From positions 1-21,458 of the forward strand of contig JAGQLH010000012.1 of assembly GCA_020429465.1 (NCBI GenBank): a stretch of DNA of 21,458 nucleotides, in the 5' to 3' direction. Each line of letters starts with the position of its first letter. The first letter of the stretch is position 1. This DNA is from Candidatus Dojkabacteria bacterium (GTDB lineage: Bacteria > Patescibacteriota > Dojkabacteria > B142 > WJKM01). Positions 7,786 to 14,174 of this stretch are shown here, piece by piece. The notes beneath the pieces were generated by a model. The model did no database searches and was not told the DNA's origin. It saw only the letters and a program-made list of their open reading frames with translations. The position numbers were made by a program, and so were the translations under genes.

Positions 7786-9141
7786 ATGTCCTATCTCATC
7801 TCAATACTCTTCTATCAGCCGATATTTAATGTTCTTATGGTTTTTTACGAACTGTTTGGGCAAAATCTCGGATGGGCGATTATAGCCATCGCAGCAATTG
7901 CAAAGCTTATTACGATCCCAATTACAAAAAAACAGCTTGATTCTGCAGAAAAGATGAAGGTATTCCAGGAAAAATCAGCGCAAATTAGAAAAAAATATGG
8001 AAAAAATAAAGAGAAAATGAATGAAGAATTGGCTAAATTAAGTGCCAAATATATGCCTGCGCAGCTGGGAGGATGTTTGCCACTAATTATTTCTTTGATA
8101 CTTTTGTTCCAAATTCGTGGGGTGGTAATCGATTTGGTTAACCAAGGATATCATTCGTTTAATGAAGTTGCATATGTAGAAAGTCTAAAGAAAGAGGAAG
8201 ACTCTATTATGTACTCACCGGAAGAGGAGTTTGAACCAGGTGAATATACTCTAGAGATTAAAGCAGAGGCAAGTAATGGCGTTGAATTTGATAAAACATA
8301 TACATTCGAAATAGTAAACGATGTTGATGAGCGACTTCAGGAATTAGAGATAATCGAGAAAGAAAAGAGTGAGGAAGAGCGAGTAACTGAGATGGAGGAG
8401 CAGGCAGACATGAATGATGCAAACAGGGCAACTGATGTTGCGGTATTCCTCCCATTATTAGAGAGTGAAGAAGAAAATATTCAAACAGTGACATTAAGTA
8501 GGTTCTTGTTGGTATTCCCTGCAGAGCGAGCAGAATTTAATTTGTTGACTGATAGAACACCTTTATTTGAAGTATTTATTCGTCCACCTTCACGAGAAAG
8601 TATTACTTCTGTAGAAATGCTTTTGAATGGGGAAGATGTCACAGAAAAAGCAACGGTAACCCAAGGTGATGAAATCAATTTGAATTTCTGGGGTATGAAT
8701 TTATCTCGAGTAGGTGTAGATTTTTACGGAGATTGGGTAGCATTTACACCATATCTTGTTCTTGCATTTGGGGTAGCATTGACACAATATTTGATTACAA
8801 AGGTTCAAATGAGTGTTCAAGAAGGGCAAAAAAGTAAAAAAACTGAAGAAAAAAAGAAGAAAAAAAATACACCTGAAGAACCAGATTTCTCTGAAATTAT
8901 GCAACAGTCAACCAAGCAAATGGTATATTTCATGCCTATTTTCACAGCTTTACTTTCGCTTGGAATAGTTGGGGGACGTGGAAATGGTACGAGTATTTTC
9001 CCTGCTGCTGTAAGTTTGTTTTGGACTGCACAGAACGGTTTTGTTATAATACAGCTTGTAATTTCCAGACGTGAAGAGGTAAAAGAGTGGCTGGTCAAAA
9101 AACTGACAAAGATACAACCACATACGTCTGAATTAAAATAA
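7786..9141 (+). CDS. yidC: YidC/Oxa1/SpoIIIJ-family membrane insertase with large extracytoplasmic insertion
   Basis: A 451-residue insertase for membrane proteins. TM1 (about 28-46) is followed by the KKQ.DSAEKMKVFQ cytoplasmic hairpin (48-90) and TM2 with the GGCLPL motif (95-100), as in SpoIIIJ. A hydrophilic, Glu-rich region of nearly 190 residues (about 125-310) then lies where the outside loop between TM2 and TM3 is normally short. It contains two short beta-rich stretches, one reading PGEYTLEIKAEASNG. TM3 (about 320-345), a Lys-rich loop, TM4 (about 385-403) and TM5 (about 408-430) complete the core. The conserved TM1 Arg of the hydrophilic groove is Lys40 here, so the charge is kept. 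jag follows after 22 bases, the classical pairing; rpmH and rnpA are not upstream. Confidence 0.9.
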   Translation: MSYLISILFYQPIFNVLMVFYELFGQNLGWAIIAIAAIAKLITIPITKKQLDSAEKMKVFQEKSAQIRKKYGKNKEKMNEELAKLSAKYMPAQLGGCLPLIISLILLFQIRGVVIDLVNQGYHSFNEVAYVESLKKEEDSIMYSPEEEFEPGEYTLEIKAEASNGVEFDKTYTFEIVNDVDERLQELEIIEKEKSEEERVTEMEEQADMNDANRATDVAVFLPLLESEEENIQTVTLSRFLLVFPAERAEFNLLTDRTPLFEVFIRPPSRESITSVEMLLNGEDVTEKATVTQGDEINLNFWGMNLSRVGVDFYGDWVAFTPYLVLAFGVALTQYLITKVQMSVQEGQKSKKTEEKKKKKNTPEEPDFSEIMQQSTKQMVYFMPIFTALLSLGIVGGRGNGTSIFPAAVSLFWTAQNGFVIIQLVISRREEVKEWLVKKLTKIQPHTSELK

Positions 9142-9163
9142 ATTATCATTTCATTATTACATT

Positions 9164-9646
9164 ATGACAACTGATTCCTTAAAGAATAAAGCAGAGCAAT
9201 TAATGGGCGAATTCTTACAAGAGTTGGGCATTCCAGCTGAGGTATCAGTTGAGATAGTTGAACTAGAAGAAGATGATAAAGAAGGCTCTATACTAAAGAT
9301 TCATTTGCAAGGTGATGAGCTTGGGGATTTAATTGGTTACCAAGGAAAGAATTTAGAAGCCTTACAAGTTTTATTTTCTATGGCATTTAATCAAGAAGAC
9401 GAGGAATATACTAAAGTTGTTGTTGATGTAAATTCATATAGAAAGAAGCGAGAAGAGTATTTGGAATCAGTTGCAGAAAGAGCATTAATGGATGTTGCTC
9501 AATCAGGGCAATCAGTGGCACTTCCTCCAATGAAGCCAAGTGAAAGAAGGGTAATTCATGTAGTCTTGAAAAAGGATGAAACAGTTGAAACTTCAAGTGA
9601 GGGAGAAGAGCCAGAGCGGTATGTAGTTGTACACCCTAAAAAATAA
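9164..9646 (+). CDS. jag: Jag/KhpB-like RNA-binding protein (KH + R3H domains)
   Basis: A 160-residue cytoplasmic RNA-binding protein. The KH domain carries GDLIGYQGKNLEALQ (54-68), the GxxG-containing loop typical of Jag (IGYQGK). The R3H domain follows, with LPPMKPSERRVIH (120-132), the family signature for nucleic-acid contact. The N-terminal Jag-N domain of Firmicutes is missing or very short, as in many small-genome members. The C-terminus is acidic and then ends in YVVVHPKK. It sits directly behind yidC, matching the conserved yidC-jag order. No Shine-Dalgarno is visible before ATG 9164. In Firmicutes, Jag/KhpB affects cell elongation and division through RNA binding; its role here is inferred from homology. 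Confidence 0.9.
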   Translation: MTTDSLKNKAEQLMGEFLQELGIPAEVSVEIVELEEDDKEGSILKIHLQGDELGDLIGYQGKNLEALQVLFSMAFNQEDEEYTKVVVDVNSYRKKREEYLESVAERALMDVAQSGQSVALPPMKPSERRVIHVVLKKDETVETSSEGEEPERYVVVHPKK

Positions 9647-9688
9647 TTTTCACTACTGTCATACTTTATTTTACCTTATGATACAACG

Positions 9689-10342
9689 ATGAAAATTGCG
9701 TTAAAAAAACGGGACGTGGTTGGTAAAAAAGTTAAAAGTCTTCGAGAAGAAAACTTATTACCAGCAAATATTTACGGACCAACTCGTGAATCAGTTAATA
9801 TAGTTATTGATGCACAAAAATTTGCAAAATTATTTAAAAAGGTTGGATTCAGTTCCCTTGTGGATGCTGAGATCGAAGGTGAGAATGGGACACATAAAGT
9901 TATTATAAAAGATCTTCAACTGGATCCGGTGACTCATACAGCAAAGCATGTAAGCTTCTACCAAGTTGATATGACAAAAGAGATTACTGCAGATATTCCA
10001 TTGCATGTTTCTGGAGTTTCACCAGCGGTAAAATCAAATATTGGACTATTGGTAACACCTATTTCAACGATTCCGGTACGATGTCTTCCAAAGGACTTGC
10101 CTTCAGAGTATGTACTTGAAGTTTCTGGGCTTGCTCAGGTTGGAGATTCAATTCGTGTAGCTGATATTGATCTAGGAGAGGGAGTGGAGCTTCCTACAGG
10201 GTATGCAGATTCGCAACCAGCAGTATTTATTGCTCCACCACAAAAGCAAGTAGTTGTTGAGACTACAGAGGAAGGTGAAGAAGGTGAAGAAGGAGAAGAG
10301 GGTGACTCAGAAGGTTCAGAGGGCGAGTCATCAGAGGAATAG
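9689..10342 (+). CDS. rplY: 50S ribosomal protein bL25 (CTC/TL5 form) with acidic tail
   Basis: A 217-residue 5S rRNA-binding ribosomal protein. The N-terminal L25 beta-barrel (1-95) includes LPANIYGPT and the usual VIIKDLQLDPVTHTAKHVSFYQVD stretch in two parts. A TL5/CTC-type second domain (about 96-185) contains IPLHVSGVSPAVKSNIG and IPVRCLPKDLP. The last 30 residues are a low-complexity Glu/Gly/Ser tail built from GEE and GDSEGSEG units; acidic tails occur in other CTC-type L25 proteins. The gene ends the yidC-jag cluster, 42 bases after jag, and a strong terminator follows. A TATGAT hexamer 6 bases before ATG 9689 and the lack of a Shine-Dalgarno leave a leaderless internal transcript possible. 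Confidence 0.95.
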   Translation: MKIALKKRDVVGKKVKSLREENLLPANIYGPTRESVNIVIDAQKFAKLFKKVGFSSLVDAEIEGENGTHKVIIKDLQLDPVTHTAKHVSFYQVDMTKEITADIPLHVSGVSPAVKSNIGLLVTPISTIPVRCLPKDLPSEYVLEVSGLAQVGDSIRVADIDLGEGVELPTGYADSQPAVFIAPPQKQVVVETTEEGEEGEEGEEGDSEGSEGESSEE

Positions 10343-10371
10343 GTTTGTAGTATAGGCTTTCGAAAATTTTT

Positions 10372-10408
10372 AAATCCCGTCAGTATGTAAGGTATTGGCG
10401 GGATTTTT
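10372..10408 (+). terminator. Rho-independent terminator after rplY
   Basis: A 14-bp stem (10372-10385 with 10393-10406, including two G-T pairs) encloses a 7-base loop and leads into a run of five T. The AAATCCCG / CGGGATTT outer part is perfect. It closes the 7061-10342 cluster and separates it from the Lon-like gene. Confidence 0.9.
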
Positions 10409-10467
10409 ATTGGCTAATTATATGTCTATTGGTAAACTATGGGCGCAAACTTATACAAAGAGCTTTT

Positions 10468-11532
10468 ATGACAACACAAGAAGCGGAACATATACAATCA
10501 ATTATTAATAATGCAAATTTACCACCGCAGGTGAGATCTCGACTCATGACAATGCTGGGAAGGGTAGATAATCTTATAAAAGGAGGGAATTATTCAGAAT
10601 ATGAACTCATTAGGCATTATGTTGAATGGACAACAAAGATCCCATTTGGAACACTTTCTCGAGATAATCTTAATCTTGAAGAAGTAAAGGGATCACTCGA
10701 TAGTAAGCATTACGGTTTAGAAGATGTGAAGGCAAAAATCCTCGAGTACCTAGCGGTACTTTCGCTTAAAGCTAAAAATGCACACTCTCAATCTTCTGTG
10801 AGGGTTCCAATTCTTCTTTTTTTAGGAATTCAGGGTATTGGTAAGACAACCATGGCAAAATCAATTGCAGAGGCATTAGGGCGTGAATTTGTGCGTATAT
10901 CTGTAGGTGGGATGACGAATGTACATGAAATACGTGGAAAAAGTAGTAATTTGGATGATGCAAGTCCAGGCCAAATTGTGAAGGCACTTATTTCAACCGG
11001 CACCATGAATCCAGTATTACTTCTTGATGAGTTGGATAAGGTAAGCACCTCAGGAGGTGCTGATAGAGATGTTATGGCAGCATTATTGGAAATTCTTGAC
11101 CCCGAACAAAATGAATCGTTTGTAGATAGATATTTGGATTTCCCACTAGACATTTCTAAGTGTATGTTTATTCTGACAGCGAATAATGTAGGGGGGATAA
11201 GTACAGCATTGCTTGATCGAATAGAGATTGTTAGATTTACAAGTTATAACGATGAAGATAAGGAAAATATTGCTAGAAATTACTTACTCCCAAAGGTACG
11301 AAAAGAAACTGGTTTGAGTGAAGAGCAACTGGTTTTTAGAGATGATGTATGGAGCGTAATCATTCGACCGCTCGGGTTTGATGCGGGAATACGTGAACTT
11401 GAACGAACACTTAGAAATATCGCTCGAAAGGTCGCTAAGCAAATAGTTGATGGATCTGTTGAAGGTGCTGTAGTACTTACTCCGGATAATTTTAGACAGT
11501 ATATACCTGATGATTTTGGGGTATATGCATAA
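10468..11532 (+). CDS. Lon-like AAA+ ATPase lacking the N-terminal and protease domains
   Basis: About 354 residues. Numbering from an upstream in-frame TTG (10429), the order is: Lon-type helical segment (LPPQVRSRLMTMLGRVDNLI, then HYVEWTTKIPFG), a linker with HYGLEDVKAKILEYLAV, Walker A GIQGIGKT (133-140), the Lon motif EIRGKSS, Walker B VLLLDELDK (196-204), sensor-1 LTANN (249-253), arginine-finger LLDRIE (261-266) and sensor-2 AGIRELERTLRNIARK (319-334). This aligns with the middle of classical Lon. Lon's N-terminal substrate domain and its Ser-Lys protease domain are both absent; the protein stops just after the helical lid. No protease remnant follows in any frame before the next gene at 11554. 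ATG 10468 is preferred as start. ATP-driven remodelling is likely; the partner is unknown. Confidence 0.88.
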   Translation: MTTQEAEHIQSIINNANLPPQVRSRLMTMLGRVDNLIKGGNYSEYELIRHYVEWTTKIPFGTLSRDNLNLEEVKGSLDSKHYGLEDVKAKILEYLAVLSLKAKNAHSQSSVRVPILLFLGIQGIGKTTMAKSIAEALGREFVRISVGGMTNVHEIRGKSSNLDDASPGQIVKALISTGTMNPVLLLDELDKVSTSGGADRDVMAALLEILDPEQNESFVDRYLDFPLDISKCMFILTANNVGGISTALLDRIEIVRFTSYNDEDKENIARNYLLPKVRKETGLSEEQLVFRDDVWSVIIRPLGFDAGIRELERTLRNIARKVAKQIVDGSVEGAVVLTPDNFRQYIPDDFGVYA

Positions 11533-11553
11533 CTATTCTTTCGTATAGTTCTT

Positions 11554-12249
11554 ATGGATATTTCAACATTCTCTAAAAAGAATGATTTGGTTCTCACGGC
11601 TGATGAGATAGCACTATGTGAAAAAGGTATTAAATTTATGCGTAATTCTCTAGATCGTCATCATGAGGAAACTCATATTTTCCGAATGCTGGATACATTT
11701 TTGATATTGGAACGGGAATATATGTCTGTAGATCATGCTGTCACGGTACTTTCTATATGTTGGCATGATGTATGGAAATCAAGACGCATATTCATTCCCA
11801 AAAAAGTACGATTTATGTTTGATCAAGTATTTGAAGGTATTGGGTCGGCAATTATATTCTTCAAAAACAGTAAGGGGATTAGCTTAAGGAAACGTTTTAA
11901 ATCTGCAATAGCTATCTTATTGCATGTACGTTTGGATGTAGTTTTACCAAGAAGTTTACGAAAAATCTATGCTGCACTATTTCTATCCCAGGAGGCTAGG
12001 CTTTTGCAGGATTTAGATGCATTAGAGTCATGTAACCTTGAATTTCTCGAGAATTTTAAGAAGGTCTATACTCCTCGATTTAAGAAATATCCCGAATTTT
12101 TAGATATTTGGAATGATTATTACTACAAAGGGTTTAGGAATATGAAGGAAACGGTATTTTATTCAAAATCAGCAAAAAGAATATTTAGAGATCAGATCGA
12201 TAAGTTTCAGACGGAGGCTGAGCAATATTTGAAGGGGGTTGGGGAGTAG
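11554..12249 (+). CDS. HD-domain hydrolase-like protein
   Basis: A 231-residue cytoplasmic protein. Spacing suggests an HD metal-dependent phosphohydrolase: His residues in DRHHEETH (35-41), an HD pair in SICWHDVW (67-74; His71-Asp72), a later His in AILLHV (120-125) and Asp in LLQDLDALES (150-159). This resembles the YedJ-like HD group, whose members act on phosphorylated small molecules, but similarity is weak outside these residues. The C-terminal 80 residues are rich in aromatic and basic residues with no recognised domain. It starts 21 bases after the Lon-like gene, so the two are probably co-transcribed, and a terminator follows. A TATAGT hexamer ends 4 bases before the ATG. The substrate is unknown. 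Confidence 0.65.
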   Translation: MDISTFSKKNDLVLTADEIALCEKGIKFMRNSLDRHHEETHIFRMLDTFLILEREYMSVDHAVTVLSICWHDVWKSRRIFIPKKVRFMFDQVFEGIGSAIIFFKNSKGISLRKRFKSAIAILLHVRLDVVLPRSLRKIYAALFLSQEARLLQDLDALESCNLEFLENFKKVYTPRFKKYPEFLDIWNDYYYKGFRNMKETVFYSKSAKRIFRDQIDKFQTEAEQYLKGVGE

Positions 12250-12260
12250 TGGTAGTTATT

Positions 12261-12293
12261 AAAAAGCAGGTGTAAGATCACACCTGCTTTTTT
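12261..12293. terminator. Bidirectional Rho-independent terminator
   Basis: A perfect 13-bp stem (12261-12273 with 12280-12292, AAAAAGCAGGTGT and its complement) has a 6-base loop. A and T runs flank it on both sides, so it can end the plus-strand Lon-like/HD transcript and the minus-strand transcript ending at 12313. Confidence 0.92.
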
Positions 12294-12312
12294 CGAAAAT
12301 TTATTATTGTGT

Positions 12313-12894
12313 CTATCGGGCCTCCTGCCATTCGTTATCTTTTTCCATTGCATCTTCTATTGCATTTCTTACGATTTGGGCTTTGTGCATTCTGCGATTA
12401 TCAGATGCCCATTCTAGGTATTGATCGATTTCTGGTGGGATGATAAGAATGAACTTGGTGTCTAGCTTCTTTTTTGAGTCAGTAATGAATTTTTTAATTG
12501 TTGATTCAACAGACTTTTCATTATATTTTGCATAGGTTATCGCTTTCGAATTCTGACGCATTGGGTGTGGTGTCACCTTTTCTTCTGCTATATTATCAGA
12601 CTCACTTTTGATTAGTACGAGTACTTGTTTTTTAAGAGAGACTGCTTTTGCAATGTCATAACCTAAGCCTGCGCTGGGGTTAGATCCTTCGGCGATCAAG
12701 ACGTCACACTCTTTCATAACCCTCTCCGCCTTACTTAAAAGTTTACTTACATCATTATAATCTCCTTCATTCTTTACATCTGTTATTGAGCTTACTTCAC
12801 CATTATTTAGCTTTCGGATTATATCTTTTATATAAGAGAATTCATCTTTATGTTCTTGATAAAACGAAGAAGAGCTTGCAAAGTATATTTTCAT
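12313..12894 (-). CDS. DNPH1/Rcl-like nucleotide N-glycosidase domain fused to a ribbon-helix-helix DNA-binding domain
   Basis: A 193-residue two-domain protein. Residues 1 to about 135 resemble the nucleoside 2-deoxyribosyltransferase superfamily, closest by eye to DNPH1/Rcl, which cleaves deoxynucleoside monophosphates. Supporting stretches are KIYFASSSSF (2-11), CDVLIAEGSNPSAGLGYD (63-80) and KKQVLVLIK (88-96). In DNPH1 the last of these motifs is GYEL and its Glu is catalytic; here the matching residue is Asp80, so activity may be changed. Residues 146-188 look like a ribbon-helix-helix: a strand FILIIPP, then EIDQYLEWAS and KAQIVRNAIEDAMEKD. The fusion suggests a nucleotide-sensing or autoregulating protein, which is inference. 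The gene is last in the elp3-methyltransferase minus-strand group and has its own candidate promoter. Confidence 0.75.
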   Translation of the reverse strand: MKIYFASSSSFYQEHKDEFSYIKDIIRKLNNGEVSSITDVKNEGDYNDVSKLLSKAERVMKECDVLIAEGSNPSAGLGYDIAKAVSLKKQVLVLIKSESDNIAEEKVTPHPMRQNSKAITYAKYNEKSVESTIKKFITDSKKKLDTKFILIIPPEIDQYLEWASDNRRMHKAQIVRNAIEDAMEKDNEWQEAR

Positions 12895-12921
12895 GATAGT
12901 TATGGTTATATATATGATTGG

Positions 12922-12951
12922 ATTATATATAGAAATGGTCTAAATAAGCAA
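12922..12951 (-). promoter_or_regulatory. Candidate promoter for the DNPH1-RHH gene
   Basis: Read on the minus strand, TTGCTT (12951-12946), an 18-base spacer and a perfect TATAAT (12927-12922) lie 28 bases before the ATG at 12894. It overlaps the 3' end of the preceding methyltransferase gene only in its stop region. Confidence 0.45.
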
Positions 12952-12952
12952 G

Positions 12953-14104
12953 TTAATAACTAGCTACCTCTTTATGGGTAAGGAATTCCTCTATTAATCT
13001 GAACATGATTTGGTCAGATTTGCCAGATTTGCATGATTTTGCATGGACTTGTCTTGGTGACTTACCAACTAGTAAGGAAATTACTGAACCACAATCTTCA
13101 AGTTTTTCTGGATGCCCATAATGATCGAGCATTGCTAATTCTTTATATTTTTCAATCTTGCAAAAATTTTTGAAAGAAATAGGGCGAGGTAAAATTGTTT
13201 GTGATGTTACTTTTAAATTCCTATTGTTGAAATTACTACTGCTTTGAATAATTTCTGTTAATTCAGATTTATTAAATATATGTTGATGCCCAATTAATAT
13301 ATCCTCTTTACTAATTCTTGTATCGTTGTTTCTTCCACCTGCACCTATTAATGACTCAAATTTTCTGTGAAATGCTTCGTAATTTGGTACTATTATTGAG
13401 ATTAAGCCATCTTCAGATAAGAGGTTGATACATTCGTCAAGTATAGTCTGTATTTGTTCAAGTTCGCAATGTTCGAGTACAAAGTGTAAAAGGATAAGGT
13501 CAAATTTCTCTTGTAAGTCTGTTTGTTTTCGGTTTAACTCTTTACGTATGAGCTCTATTTTTAAATTCTTTGCAATCTTCTCGGTTTTCTTTGTAATTAA
13601 TCCAGGCTCCAATGCTGTAATTCTACTTTTAGGGTTTAGGGATCTCAGCATGGCGGATCCAATTAGCGTTCCAGAACCTACGTCAAGTATGTTGTTGAAA
13701 CTGTTTTTCTTGAGTATTCCTTGGTGTCTTAGACAGGATTCCCTTTCAATTTGTCTAAGTATTGCTTGGTAGGTTTCTTCATTATTTATATTTTGCAGGG
13801 CAGGTGAAAGTATAACTTTACCCTCATTGATTTCTACATTCAATTCACCATTCTCATTTATTGCTAAACCATTTATCTGTTCTAATTTTGCATCTGAACA
13901 ATAAAGTACGATATCTTTGATATGTTGATCGAATGATCTTGATTTAGATGCTCGTTCAATAAGTTCCTGAAATTTATCGTCCTCTGTCAGAAATTTCAAT
14001 AATGCGTTATTTTGAAGGATATATTTAATATTTGCTACCTCTTCATTTCCTTTGACTAATTTTAGGATTTGAAGGAGTGTCTTTTTTGCAAAAACAATAG
14101 TCAT
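12953..14104 (-). CDS. Class I SAM-dependent methyltransferase with an extra N-terminal region
   Basis: A 383-residue protein. The methyltransferase domain spans about 110-300. Motif I is NILDVGSGTLIG (138-149), the acidic ribose contact is Glu166 in TALEPG, FDLILLHFVLEHCE (201-214) fits the post-II region, and LLSEDGLISIIVPN (228-241) fits the strand-5 motif. The 110 residues before it are helical, and I do not recognise them. The C-terminal 80 residues are basic and include a Cys-His-rich stretch near GKSPRQVHAKSCKSGKSD. The target cannot be deduced. It lies between elp3 (70 bases) and the DNPH1-RHH gene (58 bases), all on the minus strand. AAGG 2 bases before ATG 14104 is the nearest thing to a Shine-Dalgarno in this window. 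Confidence 0.82.
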   Translation of the reverse strand: MTIVFAKKTLLQILKLVKGNEEVANIKYILQNNALLKFLTEDDKFQELIERASKSRSFDQHIKDIVLYCSDAKLEQINGLAINENGELNVEINEGKVILSPALQNINNEETYQAILRQIERESCLRHQGILKKNSFNNILDVGSGTLIGSAMLRSLNPKSRITALEPGLITKKTEKIAKNLKIELIRKELNRKQTDLQEKFDLILLHFVLEHCELEQIQTILDECINLLSEDGLISIIVPNYEAFHRKFESLIGAGGRNNDTRISKEDILIGHQHIFNKSELTEIIQSSSNFNNRNLKVTSQTILPRPISFKNFCKIEKYKELAMLDHYGHPEKLEDCGSVISLLVGKSPRQVHAKSCKSGKSDQIMFRLIEEFLTHKEVASY

Positions 14105-14116
14105 AACCTTGGTGAA

Positions 14117-14150
14117 ATATCTTATAGTAAATTATATCACTATGAGATAT
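14117..14150. repeat. 11-bp inverted repeat between elp3 and the methyltransferase gene
   Basis: ATATCTTATAG (14117-14127) and CTATGAGATAT (14140-14150) are complementary with one G-T pair across a 12-base loop. There is no T run, so it is not a typical terminator. It encloses the TATAAT of the candidate promoter and could be an operator or an mRNA leader hairpin. Confidence 0.55.
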
Positions 14151-14160
14151 AGGGATACAA
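14131..14160 (-). promoter_or_regulatory. Candidate extended -10 promoter for the methyltransferase gene
   Basis: Read on the minus strand, TTGTAT (14160-14155), an 18-base spacer ending in TGA, then a perfect TATAAT (14136-14131). The TG one base before TATAAT is an extended -10. The predicted transcript start is about 20 bases before the ATG at 14104. Confidence 0.55.
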
Positions 14161-14174
14161 GTTATATATACCTT

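Noticed and set aside
10422..10508. Short ATG-started frame of 28 codons before the Lon-like gene
   Set aside because: It overlaps the Lon-like start in another frame, has no recognisable features and ends quickly; the Lon frame itself shows clear homology.
11520..11560. Lon-like gene as a pseudogene cut by a frameshift
   Set aside because: No protease-domain motif appears downstream in any frame; the stop is followed at once by another intact gene.
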